A stretch of DNA of 29,216 nt from an uncultured Lachnospiraceae bacterium (GTDB lineage Bacteria > Bacillota > Clostridia > Lachnospirales > Lachnospiraceae), in assembly GCA_946623295.1 (NCBI GenBank), contig CAMOQY010000001.1, positions 1 through 29,216 on the forward strand, in the 5' to 3' direction. Position 1 is the first letter of the stretch, and every line of letters begins with the position of its first letter. A model generated the notes under the pieces. That model worked only from the letters and a program-made list of their open reading frames with translations. It searched no databases and had not been told where the DNA came from. A program made the position numbers and the translations under genes. Shown here in pieces: positions 14,810 through 21,656 of the stretch.

Positions 14810-16201
14810 ATGATCAGGATACTGAGAGGAAAATATACAGGTTTCGACTATGATGCCCGCGGAATAACGGGCTCTTTTTATCCCGGCCGGGAGATAGTAT
14901 TTGAGGACGGGACCGACGGCGAGATCGTAATAGATCTGGATCGCGTGCTTGCGGGCGAGCCCTGCGGAAAAAATGAGCTGAGAAAGCGCCTTTACAGGTA
15001 TCTTGAGCGAGAGAGCGGCAGGACTCTGCCGTGGGGCGTGCTGACCGGAGTGCGCCCGACAAAGCTTACCATGGCCGCGCTCAGGAGCGGCATGAGCAGA
15101 AGCGAAGCTGAGAGGCTGATGAGGGAAGAGTATCTTGTCAGCGCCGAAAAGGCTGCGCTTGCTGCGGGGATCTCGGAAAGGGAACTGCGCGTGCTGGGAG
15201 AGCTCGAGTCCGGATCGGACGGCCCGGGCTACAGCCTGTATGTGGGGATCCCTTTTTGCCCGACGCGGTGTTTGTACTGTTCTTTTACATCATACCCCAT
15301 AGCCGGATGGGCGCACAGAGTTGATGCGTATCTGGACGCGGTCCTGAAGGAGCTTGACTGGACCGCCGCGCGTTTTGCCGGACGTCCCTGCCACAGTGTT
15401 TATATCGGCGGCGGAACGCCTACCTCGCTGGGTCCCGCGGAGCTGGACCGTCTTCTTTCCGCGATCCGCGGGAAAATAGACTTTACGGCTGTCAGGGAGT
15501 TTACGGTGGAGGCCGGGAGGCCGGACAGTATCCCCCGCGAAAAGCTGGAGGTGCTTAAAAAGCACGGGGTCAGCCGCATCTCGATCAATCCCCAGACGAT
15601 GAACGACAGTACGCTGCGTCTTATCGGGCGCAGCCACAGCAGCGCGGAGATCACGGAAAAGTTCCTTCTGGCCAGGGAGCTTGGTTTTGATAATATCAAT
15701 ATGGATATCATCCTGGGACTTCCGGGAGAGATGGCGGAGGATACGGCGCGGACTATGGAGGCGCTTTCCCGCCTGCGCCCCGACAGTCTGACGGTCCACG
15801 CTCTCGCGGTAAAACGTGCTTCGCGCCTTAAGATGGAGTCTGCGGGCGCTGTCATGCCCGGCTATTCCGATGAGGAGTCTGTCAGGATGATGCGTATTGC
15901 TTCGGACGGCGCGCAGGCAATGGGTCTTTTGCCGTACTACCTCTACCGCCAGAAAAATATGGCTGGCAGCCTGGAAAATGTCGGATTTGCCGCGCCCGGA
16001 CGGGAAGGCATCTACAATATCGTGATCATAGAGGAGACGGAGTCTATAGTGGCGCTCGGTGCGGGCACAGTAACGAAGAATGTCGATAACGGTCCGAGAA
16101 ATATTACCCGCTGCGACTGCGCCAAGGAAGTTGAGGACTATATTGCGCGCATAGATGAGATGATCAGCAGGAAAGAGGCGCTTTTTTCTAAGCTGAGCTG
16201 A
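14810..16201 (+). CDS. hemZ: Coproporphyrinogen dehydrogenase, radical SAM (HemZ)
   Basis: A 463-residue radical SAM protein counted from ATG 14810. A GTG at 14801 overlapping the MscS stop is the alternative start and adds three residues; neither has a good ribosome site. The cluster motif is CPTRCLYCSF (Cys150, Cys154, Cys157), followed by YIGGGTPTSL and the SAM-contacting EFTVEAGRPDS. VSRISINPQTMND and NINMDIILGLPGE are typical of HemN/HemZ proteins. An extra N-terminal domain of about 140 residues with WGVLTGVRPTKLT marks the HemZ branch. It is annotated in the family as oxygen-independent coproporphyrinogen III oxidation, but no other haem genes are here, so the true substrate is uncertain. 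It ends at the large palindrome. Confidence 0.9.
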   Translation: MIRILRGKYTGFDYDARGITGSFYPGREIVFEDGTDGEIVIDLDRVLAGEPCGKNELRKRLYRYLERESGRTLPWGVLTGVRPTKLTMAALRSGMSRSEAERLMREEYLVSAEKAALAAGISERELRVLGELESGSDGPGYSLYVGIPFCPTRCLYCSFTSYPIAGWAHRVDAYLDAVLKELDWTAARFAGRPCHSVYIGGGTPTSLGPAELDRLLSAIRGKIDFTAVREFTVEAGRPDSIPREKLEVLKKHGVSRISINPQTMNDSTLRLIGRSHSSAEITEKFLLARELGFDNINMDIILGLPGEMAEDTARTMEALSRLRPDSLTVHALAVKRASRLKMESAGAVMPGYSDEESVRMMRIASDGAQAMGLLPYYLYRQKNMAGSLENVGFAAPGREGIYNIVIIEETESIVALGAGTVTKNVDNGPRNITRCDCAKEVEDYIARIDEMISRKEALFSKLS

Positions 16202-16422
16202 CCGCCGCGCCTTGGCCGGGCCGCCGCTGATATGCTTTTTTCTCACGTGAGACACACCGCTCGGACGGTCATACGCTAACAAAAAACAGGATAGATCTTT
16301 TGCTCCCGCACGCTTGCGTCCGCAAAATCTATCCTGTTTTTTCTAACCGTATATCCGCCTTCGCTGGTCTCAATGCTCGAAAAAAGCATACCAGCGGCGG
16401 CCCGGCAAAGGCGCGGCGGTCA
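16199..16422. repeat. 224-bp interrupted palindrome between hemZ and pyrR
   Basis: The outer arms, 16199-16241 and 16380-16422, are 43 nt each and reverse-complementary at 41 of 43 positions. The outermost three bases of each arm are the stop codons of hemZ (TGA 16199-16201) and pyrR (16420-16422). The inner flanks (16242-16280 and 16343-16379) are weakly symmetric as well. The centre is the bidirectional terminator at 16281-16342. Arms this well kept outside any gene suggest a repeated palindromic unit or a selected RNA/DNA structure. Confidence 0.85.
16281..16342. terminator. Bidirectional intrinsic terminator inside the palindrome
   Basis: The 15-nt arms 16281-16295 and 16328-16342 are perfectly complementary, with A6 on one side and T6 on the other. 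Further pairing TTTTGC/GCAAAA lies inside, around a GC-rich loop. It ends both hemZ (plus) and pyrR (minus) transcripts. Confidence 0.9.
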
Positions 16423-16962
16423 CTCGGTCTCGTGAAGCTCGACGCAGGTCTCATCCTCGTAGGGCGGGATCTTGACGGAGATAAGCTCGTTGCGGGAGGT
16501 AGGAACGTTTTTTCCTACGTAGTCGCCGCGGATCGGGAGCTCGCGGTGTCCGCGGTCCACGAGCACTGCCAGCTGCACGGATCCGGCCCGTCCAAAGGAC
16601 TTGAGCGCATCCAGCGCGGCAGAGGCGGTACGTCCGGTATAGAGCACGTCGTCAACAAGCACGACGGCGCGGTCGTCGATGGGAAATCCCAGCTCTGTGT
16701 GATGGACGATAGGATTGACTGAATCTTTTTCCAGATCATCCCGGTAAAACGTGATATCGAGCTCGCCGACCGGAACCCTTGTACCCTCGATCGACTCGAT
16801 GTTTTCAGCGATGATGCGCGCCAGCGGCAGTCCGCGGCGCCGGATGCCGACAATGCATATATCGTCTGCGCCGTTGTTGTGCTCCACTATCTCGTGCGAG
16901 ATACGTTTGAGCGCTCTTTTGACCGCAGTTTCGTCCATTATGGTGGTCTTGTATCTGTACAT
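16420..16962 (-). CDS. pyrR: PyrR, pyrimidine regulator / uracil phosphoribosyltransferase
   Basis: A 180-residue protein of standard length. The PRPP-binding loop is AVVLVDDVLYTGRT (99-112), and VGIRRRGLPLARII (38-51) and DITFYRDDLEKD (69-80) are PyrR signatures. In Firmicutes PyrR binds pyr mRNA leaders in response to UMP/UTP and causes early termination; it also has uracil phosphoribosyltransferase activity. AGGAG is 6 nt before the ATG. The gene stands alone with its own promoter and a leader of only about 30 nt. It therefore lacks the usual PyrR-responsive attenuator, and no pyr genes are near. It converges on hemZ across the palindrome. Confidence 0.95.
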   Translation of the reverse strand: MYRYKTTIMDETAVKRALKRISHEIVEHNNGADDICIVGIRRRGLPLARIIAENIESIEGTRVPVGELDITFYRDDLEKDSVNPIVHHTELGFPIDDRAVVLVDDVLYTGRTASAALDALKSFGRAGSVQLAVLVDRGHRELPIRGDYVGKNVPTSRNELISVKIPPYEDETCVELHETE

Positions 16963-16999
16963 TCCGATCTCCTGTCAGAAAAATAATCCGGATAAAAGA

Positions 17000-17027
17000 A
17001 TTATATCAGCAACCCGGCTTTTTTCAA
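17000..17027 (-). promoter_or_regulatory. Sigma-A promoter of pyrR
   Basis: On the minus strand TTGAAA (17022-17027) and a perfect TATAAT (17000-17005) are 16 nt apart. The start site is about 30 nt before the pyrR ATG, too close for an attenuator leader. Confidence 0.85.
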
Positions 17028-17105
17028 GCACAGCCGCCTCTTTATAAATTTCAGCATTCTTATTAAAAAAACTCATCAGTAAAAACTGTTCAAATCGGCT
17101 TGTTA

Positions 17106-17114
17106 TGGTATAAT
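17106..17114 (+). promoter_or_regulatory. Extended -10 promoter of tyrS
   Basis: TGGTATAAT is a perfect extended -10 element. The -35 region (around 17086-17091, CTGTTC) is poor, which extended -10 promoters tolerate. The leader of about 48 nt contains a small 8-bp hairpin (17132-17139 with 17145-17152) and is too short for a T-box. Confidence 0.75.
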
Positions 17115-17168
17115 ACAGAAAAAGTTTTTTGGCAGCTGTCAATGACGGCTGCGGATACGGGGAAATAT

Positions 17169-18392
17169 ATGGGAATCTACGAAGAACTTCAGGCCAGGGG
17201 CCTCATCGCCCAGGTGACGGATGAAGATGAAATAAGAGAACTGATAAATAACGGCAAGGCCACATTTTATATTGGCTTCGACTGCACGGCGGACAGTCTG
17301 ACCGCCGGTCATTTCATGGCGCTCACTCTTATGAAGCGTCTCCAGCAGGCCGGCAACAAGCCCATCGCCTTGATCGGCGGCGGCACGACCATGATCGGAG
17401 ACCCCTCCGGGCGCAGCGACATGAGAAAGATGCTGACCCGCGAGGACATAGATCACAACGCTGAGTGTTTCCGCAGACAGATGGAGCGTTTTGTCGAGTT
17501 CGGCGAGGGAAAGGCCCTCATGCTCAACAACGCCGACTGGCTCCTCGATCTGAATTATATCGAGCTGCTGCGCGAGGTGGGCGCCTGCTTTTCGGTAAAC
17601 AATATGCTGCGCGCCGAGTGTTACAAGCAGCGTATGGAAAAAGGTCTGAGCTTTTTTGAATTCAACTACATGATCATGCAGTCCTACGACTTCTATTACA
17701 TGTTCCAGCACAACGGCTGCAACATGCAGTTCGGCGGCGACGATCAGTGGAGCAACATGCTCGGCGGCACGGAGCTCATCCGCAAAAAGCTCGGCAAGGA
17801 CGCCTACGCGATGACCATTACCCTCCTGACCGATTCAAACGGCAACAAGATGGGCAAGACCGCAGGAAACGCCGTATGGCTCGATCCGGCCAAGACTTCG
17901 CCTTACGATTTTTATCAGTACTGGAGAAACGTCGGCGATGCGGACGTCATCAAGTGCATCCGTATGCTCACCTTCCTGCCCCTTGAGCAGATCGACGAGA
18001 TGGCGGCATGGGAAGGCAGCCAGCTGAACGCCGCAAAGGAGATCCTGGCCTTTGAGCTGACAAAAATGGTGCACGGCGAGGAAGAGGCCGTAAAGGCTCA
18101 GGAGGCGGCAAGGGCTCTGTTTGCCGGCGGCGCCGAGAGCGGCAATATGCCCGTTGAAGAGCTTGCGGAGGCCGATCTGACGGACGGCGGTATCGATATC
18201 GTCAGTCTGCTCGTAAAGTCCGGCCTTGTAGGCACCAGGTCCGAAGGCCGCAGGGCGGTCGAACAGGGCGGCGCCTCCATCGACGGAGAGAAGATAACCG
18301 ATTTTAAATATATCGTGGACGGAGAAAAGCTTCGCGAGGGCATAGTGCTCCGCAGAGGAAAGAAGAATTACAAAAAAATCATTCTGAAATAA
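17169..18392 (+). CDS. tyrS: Tyrosyl-tRNA synthetase
   Basis: A 407-residue class I synthetase that charges tRNA-Tyr. The start at 17169 gives the expected MGIYEELQARGLIAQ and has GGGGA upstream. Signatures: YIGFDCTADSLTAGHFMAL with the HIGH-box variant TAGH (45-48), IGDPSGRSDMR, FEFNYMIMQSYDF, QFGGDDQWSN (187-196), and the KMSKS-loop variant KMGKT (227-231). A C-terminal S4 RNA-binding domain (about 340-407: LLVKSGLVGTRSEGRRAVEQGG) completes it. The KMGKT loop and this length fit bacterial TyrS of Clostridia. No T-box riboswitch is seen in the short leader, which is notable for a Firmicute synthetase gene. The GGDEF gene starts one base after its stop. Confidence 0.96.
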   Translation: MGIYEELQARGLIAQVTDEDEIRELINNGKATFYIGFDCTADSLTAGHFMALTLMKRLQQAGNKPIALIGGGTTMIGDPSGRSDMRKMLTREDIDHNAECFRRQMERFVEFGEGKALMLNNADWLLDLNYIELLREVGACFSVNNMLRAECYKQRMEKGLSFFEFNYMIMQSYDFYYMFQHNGCNMQFGGDDQWSNMLGGTELIRKKLGKDAYAMTITLLTDSNGNKMGKTAGNAVWLDPAKTSPYDFYQYWRNVGDADVIKCIRMLTFLPLEQIDEMAAWEGSQLNAAKEILAFELTKMVHGEEEAVKAQEAARALFAGGAESGNMPVEELAEADLTDGGIDIVSLLVKSGLVGTRSEGRRAVEQGGASIDGEKITDFKYIVDGEKLREGIVLRRGKKNYKKIILK

Positions 18393-18393
18393 A

Positions 18394-19515
18394 ATGGGAA
18401 AAGCAGTTAAAAAACTGAAAGAGATCTTTTTGCCCGACATCAGCGCTGCGGAAAAGCGCGAGATGGATCGCGAGACCGTGAAAAACATCCGCACGGTCGC
18501 AAAGATAGCGTGCGTTATTGAGACCCTGACACTTTTGACGTTTGCATTATCCGTAAGGACTATTGACGCGTCGGCAAGGATCAGCATGGTAAGCGTTGCC
18601 TTCTGCGTGGCGCTGTGTCTGTCTGCTGTTCTGATAACCGGGAGCATCCAGAAAAGGGATGCCTACAATCACTACGGCGTTCTCGTTTTCAGCGCAGCGT
18701 TTTTCCTGATGCTTGCAGCGTGGGGAGGCTGGGTCTCGTTCCGTCACTACGTTTCCGGCGAACAGATGATAACCTTCTACGTGATCATGGTCTGCGTAGT
18801 CTGCTTTGTGACATTTTATCCCCTGGTGGGAGCGCTTCTCGTAGCGATGTGCTTCGGGGCATTTTACCTTACGCTTTTCCTCCACGACGGCGGAGCGGAT
18901 ATGGTATTCTTCAATTACATTACCTTCGGAGTCATATGCTGCGCGCTGATAATAGTCAGATTTCACAGACAGCTGGAGACCGTCAGAAAGGCGCTGAGTC
19001 TCGAAGAGACAAATAACAAGCTTCAGTATATTTCCAGGCACGACGCGCTGAGCGGACTTCGCAACCGTGCGGCATTTGCCGAGGACCAGGAGAAGTTTTT
19101 CGGAAAGACGATCACGATCCTGCTCTCCGATATCAATTATTTTAAGGATATAAACGACACGCACGGACACGTCGTGGGAGATGCGGCCATAGTTGCCGTC
19201 GGAAAGTTTATCAGAGAATATTTCCCGGCTGCCGATGCCTACCGGTACGGCGGCGACGAATTCCTGCTTATTATCGAGGGCGCAAGGACGGATATGTTTG
19301 AGTTTGTAAGCTCTGAGTCGAGAGGCTTTTCCATACCCGTCAAGGAGGGCAATCTTATCATAGATATTAGCTTTGGCACCGCTACCGGATCGCCTGCGGA
19401 TAAAACCGAGCTCAGGCGGCTTATCGCGGAGGCGGACGAGGAGCTCTATATGATCAAAAAAGAGATCCACAAGGATGACGATGCGGACCAGGCTCCGGTT
19501 TCGACGGATAACTGA
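18394..19515 (+). CDS. Membrane diguanylate cyclase (GGDEF)
   Basis: A 373-residue protein with six predicted membrane helices (about 35-55, 62-84, 95-115, 127-142, 145-163, 172-190). A linker helix leads to a C-terminal GGDEF domain (about 206-360). The active-site loop is intact (YGGDEF, 286-290). The metal Asp246 is in LLSDINYFKDINDTHGH, the usual substrate-binding stretch. It should make cyclic-di-GMP from two GTP at the inner membrane face. The RxxD inhibitory site that would stand before GGDEF is absent (FPAA there), so product inhibition at that site is unlikely. The ATG comes one base after the tyrS stop without a Shine-Dalgarno, implying translational coupling. The N-terminal sensor type is not recognised. 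Confidence 0.9.
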   Translation: MGKAVKKLKEIFLPDISAAEKREMDRETVKNIRTVAKIACVIETLTLLTFALSVRTIDASARISMVSVAFCVALCLSAVLITGSIQKRDAYNHYGVLVFSAAFFLMLAAWGGWVSFRHYVSGEQMITFYVIMVCVVCFVTFYPLVGALLVAMCFGAFYLTLFLHDGGADMVFFNYITFGVICCALIIVRFHRQLETVRKALSLEETNNKLQYISRHDALSGLRNRAAFAEDQEKFFGKTITILLSDINYFKDINDTHGHVVGDAAIVAVGKFIREYFPAADAYRYGGDEFLLIIEGARTDMFEFVSSESRGFSIPVKEGNLIIDISFGTATGSPADKTELRRLIAEADEELYMIKKEIHKDDDADQAPVSTDN

Positions 19516-19562
19516 CCGCAGGGACTTTAAAAGCCGCGCCGCGGCAGCAAGACCAAAGTACA

Positions 19563-19587
19563 GACCCGCGCAGGATGGGCGCGGGTC
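19563..19587. terminator. Terminator between the GGDEF and TIR genes
   Basis: A perfect 9-bp GC-rich stem (19563-19571 with 19579-19587, 7-nt loop) is followed by TTATTTTA on the plus strand. It ends the tyrS-GGDEF transcript. The minus-strand TIR gene stops at 19588, directly beside it, so it may serve that operon too, though the T-run on that side is weak. Confidence 0.75.
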
Positions 19588-20835
19588 TTATTTTACCAGA
19601 ACGACGTCAAAGGATGCGTTTTCTCCCCATGTCAGGGGAACCATATCGGCGCTCACCGTGACGGTGCGCAGCGAGGGGAGGTTCCTCAGGGGCGTGAGGT
19701 CGCGGATGCCGCTGTACTCCAGATGGAGCGTTTCGAGCGAGGGAAGATCGCTGAGCTGCGCAAGATCAAGCTGCCCGCAGCCTGCAAGCGAGAGCTCGCC
19801 AAGAAGCAGATGATCTGAAAGACCGGATATGTCCTTTAGCGGCTGAAGATCCAGCCACAGCGCTTTAAGGCACGGCATCCGGTGAATAAGCGAAAGATCG
19901 GTTATGACTCCCGGCCCGGGAGCGGCTGTATTGACAGCCCATATGCCGTCAGAGACTGAGATGGCGCCGGCGCGGTCGGCAGTCATATTTCCGCAGAAAT
20001 ACAGCTCTTCGATCTCTATCAGTCTTTGTTCGGAGATCACGGGACTGCTGTCGCTCAGCCTGCTCCGGACGGCTTTTTCCTGGAGCTCGTCGGGAAAGAC
20101 TATATCGCCCGTCAGTTCGTTCATCCATTTCTCCCGGTCAACTTCTCCGTGTATGCCAAGATACTGATCTACGGGCGGCGCGGATATTTGCGCGTCGGAA
20201 GGATCCCCGTTTCCGAAGATACGGATCCTCCCGGATAAAAGGCCGTAGAGCAGTCCGGCGCTCAGCATCAGAAGCAGCGCGGAGAGAGCGAAAAAAACAG
20301 GGACCGGATCGATTCCCTCGAGCCTTCTGCGGAAGTAGATCCCGGTAAGCTGGTGGCTGCTCAGGATCGCTCCGGCAAGATCGTCGGGTGTGACTGCAAG
20401 GGAGAGCTGCGAGGCGGCAAGCGCGGCGCGCCCGGCGGCCGAGAGCCTGCGGTCAGTGGAGCCGCTGCCGCGGACCTGGATGTATATGGAGTCTCTCAGG
20501 ACTATCGCCCAGTAGTCGGGCAGCGGAGAGGGATCGAGCCTGACCACGATGATGTGCTTCTTTAAAAGAGTGGCGGTTTTGATCTCGGAGTAGCATATGG
20601 GAGATGAGATGGAGTCCGCGGACAAAAAGAAGATAACGCAGCCGCACGCGCGGAGACGTCTCTCTGCCTGGGGCGCAAGCTCCCTGCCGCAGGGGATCCC
20701 CTCGTCAAACCACACCCTGCAGCGGTGCTCGTGCAGAATGCGCAGGGTATCTGCCACATCATCATATCTCGTCTGTGAATAGCATGCGTATACGTAGGGA
20801 CGGTCGCCCTCATAGGGTCTGAAGGATGAACTCAT
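19588..20835 (-). CDS. TIR-TM-LRR protein, candidate receptor with TIR NADase site
   Basis: A 415-residue membrane protein. The N-terminal TIR domain (about 12-102) opens with GDRPYVYACYSQ. It has RVWFDEGIPCGREL (40-53) and VIFFLSADSISSPICYSEI with Glu84 at the place of the catalytic glutamate of TIR NADases. One TM helix (178-200) follows the basic YFRRRLEG, which puts the TIR inside and the C-terminus outside. The outer part has an LRR N-cap (VFPDELQEKAVRSRL, 246-260) and three exact 22-residue repeats (323-344, 345-366, 367-388) plus a partial fourth. They fit the bacterial LxxLxL...DLxxLxxLxx pattern. The ATG overlaps the upstream TIR gene by 4 nt, with GGAGG before it. Probable role: sensing an external ligand and signalling or killing by NAD+ depletion (inference). 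Confidence 0.8.
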   Translation of the reverse strand: MSSSFRPYEGDRPYVYACYSQTRYDDVADTLRILHEHRCRVWFDEGIPCGRELAPQAERRLRACGCVIFFLSADSISSPICYSEIKTATLLKKHIIVVRLDPSPLPDYWAIVLRDSIYIQVRGSGSTDRRLSAAGRAALAASQLSLAVTPDDLAGAILSSHQLTGIYFRRRLEGIDPVPVFFALSALLLMLSAGLLYGLLSGRIRIFGNGDPSDAQISAPPVDQYLGIHGEVDREKWMNELTGDIVFPDELQEKAVRSRLSDSSPVISEQRLIEIEELYFCGNMTADRAGAISVSDGIWAVNTAAPGPGVITDLSLIHRMPCLKALWLDLQPLKDISGLSDHLLLGELSLAGCGQLDLAQLSDLPSLETLHLEYSGIRDLTPLRNLPSLRTVTVSADMVPLTWGENASFDVVLVK

Positions 20836-21641
20836 GGCTGACCTCCGTAGAGGACTACCCTGTACCCGGCGCTGTGAAGACTGTCGGCGGCCGGAGCGAG
20901 GGCCTGCGGTATCTCGATCGTAGTGAGGGCCGGGAAAAGGGAAAATTCGGAATTATCCCCCGGCATGGAGGAAAAACGCAGAGTGGTGATCTGTTCGAGA
21001 CGCTGCAGCGTCAGCGGGGCGCCTCCGGTTGCTCTGCGCGCCGCCTGCTCGATCACCGGATCGGAGATAGTTACCATATCTCCGGAGGCGTTTGAAAACC
21101 AGCCAAGCAGATCGCCGATAAGGACTGCCGCCAGTATCGCAAGCGTCAGCGCGAAGATCCAGGCGGAGAGCTTTCTTTTTGAAGATGAGACATTTCTTCG
21201 CTCCTCGTCCAGAAGATCCTGGGAAAAACCGGGAGTGCGGATGAGAGTGCTCTCGATCCCGCGGATATCCGTATGCGGCTCAAAGCGGACATGGCTCACC
21301 TTTTCGGTGAGATCCATAGTCTTTCCGCATTCGTCGCCGTCCATGTCCATGCTGATCACGGGACAGCCTGCGGCGCAGCAGAGCCGGGTCCCGTTTCTGA
21401 ATTCCGGATCGTCCTCAGCTTCGAGAGTAAGATAAATAACGGCAAGAGAGGCTTTTGCAATACGTCCCGCCGCGATATCCTCCGGCACTGAATCGTCATC
21501 ATACCATATCCGGAATCCGCGCGCTGTGAGCGCCCCCAGAAGCTGTGATACAGCGATCCGGTCCTTTTTTGAAAAACAGAGGACCAGATAAGGCTTGTCG
21601 CCGTAGTACGGCGGGTAGATTTGCGTCAGCTTTTTTCCCAT
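20832..21641 (-). CDS. Second TIR-TM-LRR-cap protein, pseudoenzyme TIR
   Basis: A 269-residue paralog of the protein encoded next to it. The TIR-like domain (about 12-102) starts PPYYGDKPYLVLCFSKKD and has RIWYDDDSVPED (44-55). The segment holding the catalytic Glu in the partner reads DDPEFRNGTRL here, with Gly84 at that site, so NAD cleavage is unlikely. KRK (155-157) precedes the TM helix (161-182), giving the same N-in/C-out topology. The short outer part has the same LRR N-cap pattern (ISDPVIEQAARRATGG, 192-207) and one or two repeat-like stretches (ITTLRFSSM, LTTIEIPQ). Its ATG comes 15 nt after the Na/Pi transporter stop without a good ribosome site. Its stop overlaps the next ATG. Confidence 0.75.
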   Translation of the reverse strand: MGKKLTQIYPPYYGDKPYLVLCFSKKDRIAVSQLLGALTARGFRIWYDDDSVPEDIAAGRIAKASLAVIYLTLEAEDDPEFRNGTRLCCAAGCPVISMDMDGDECGKTMDLTEKVSHVRFEPHTDIRGIESTLIRTPGFSQDLLDEERRNVSSSKRKLSAWIFALTLAILAAVLIGDLLGWFSNASGDMVTISDPVIEQAARRATGGAPLTLQRLEQITTLRFSSMPGDNSEFSLFPALTTIEIPQALAPAADSLHSAGYRVVLYGGQP

Positions 21642-21656
21642 GCGCTAAATGGATAT

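Noticed and set aside
15290..16722. Two overlapping frames (minus from 16282, plus from 16300) that share the peptide KKH-[IT]-SGGPAKARRS
   Set aside because: The shared peptide is explained by the inverted repeat 16199-16422 read on both strands; hemZ and pyrR occupy the true frames.
16963..16999. PyrR-responsive attenuator before pyrR
   Set aside because: No terminator hairpin or PyrR-binding loop fits in the 30-nt leader.
17115..17168. T-box riboswitch before tyrS
   Set aside because: The leader is only about 50 nt and has no specifier stem or terminator/antiterminator pair.
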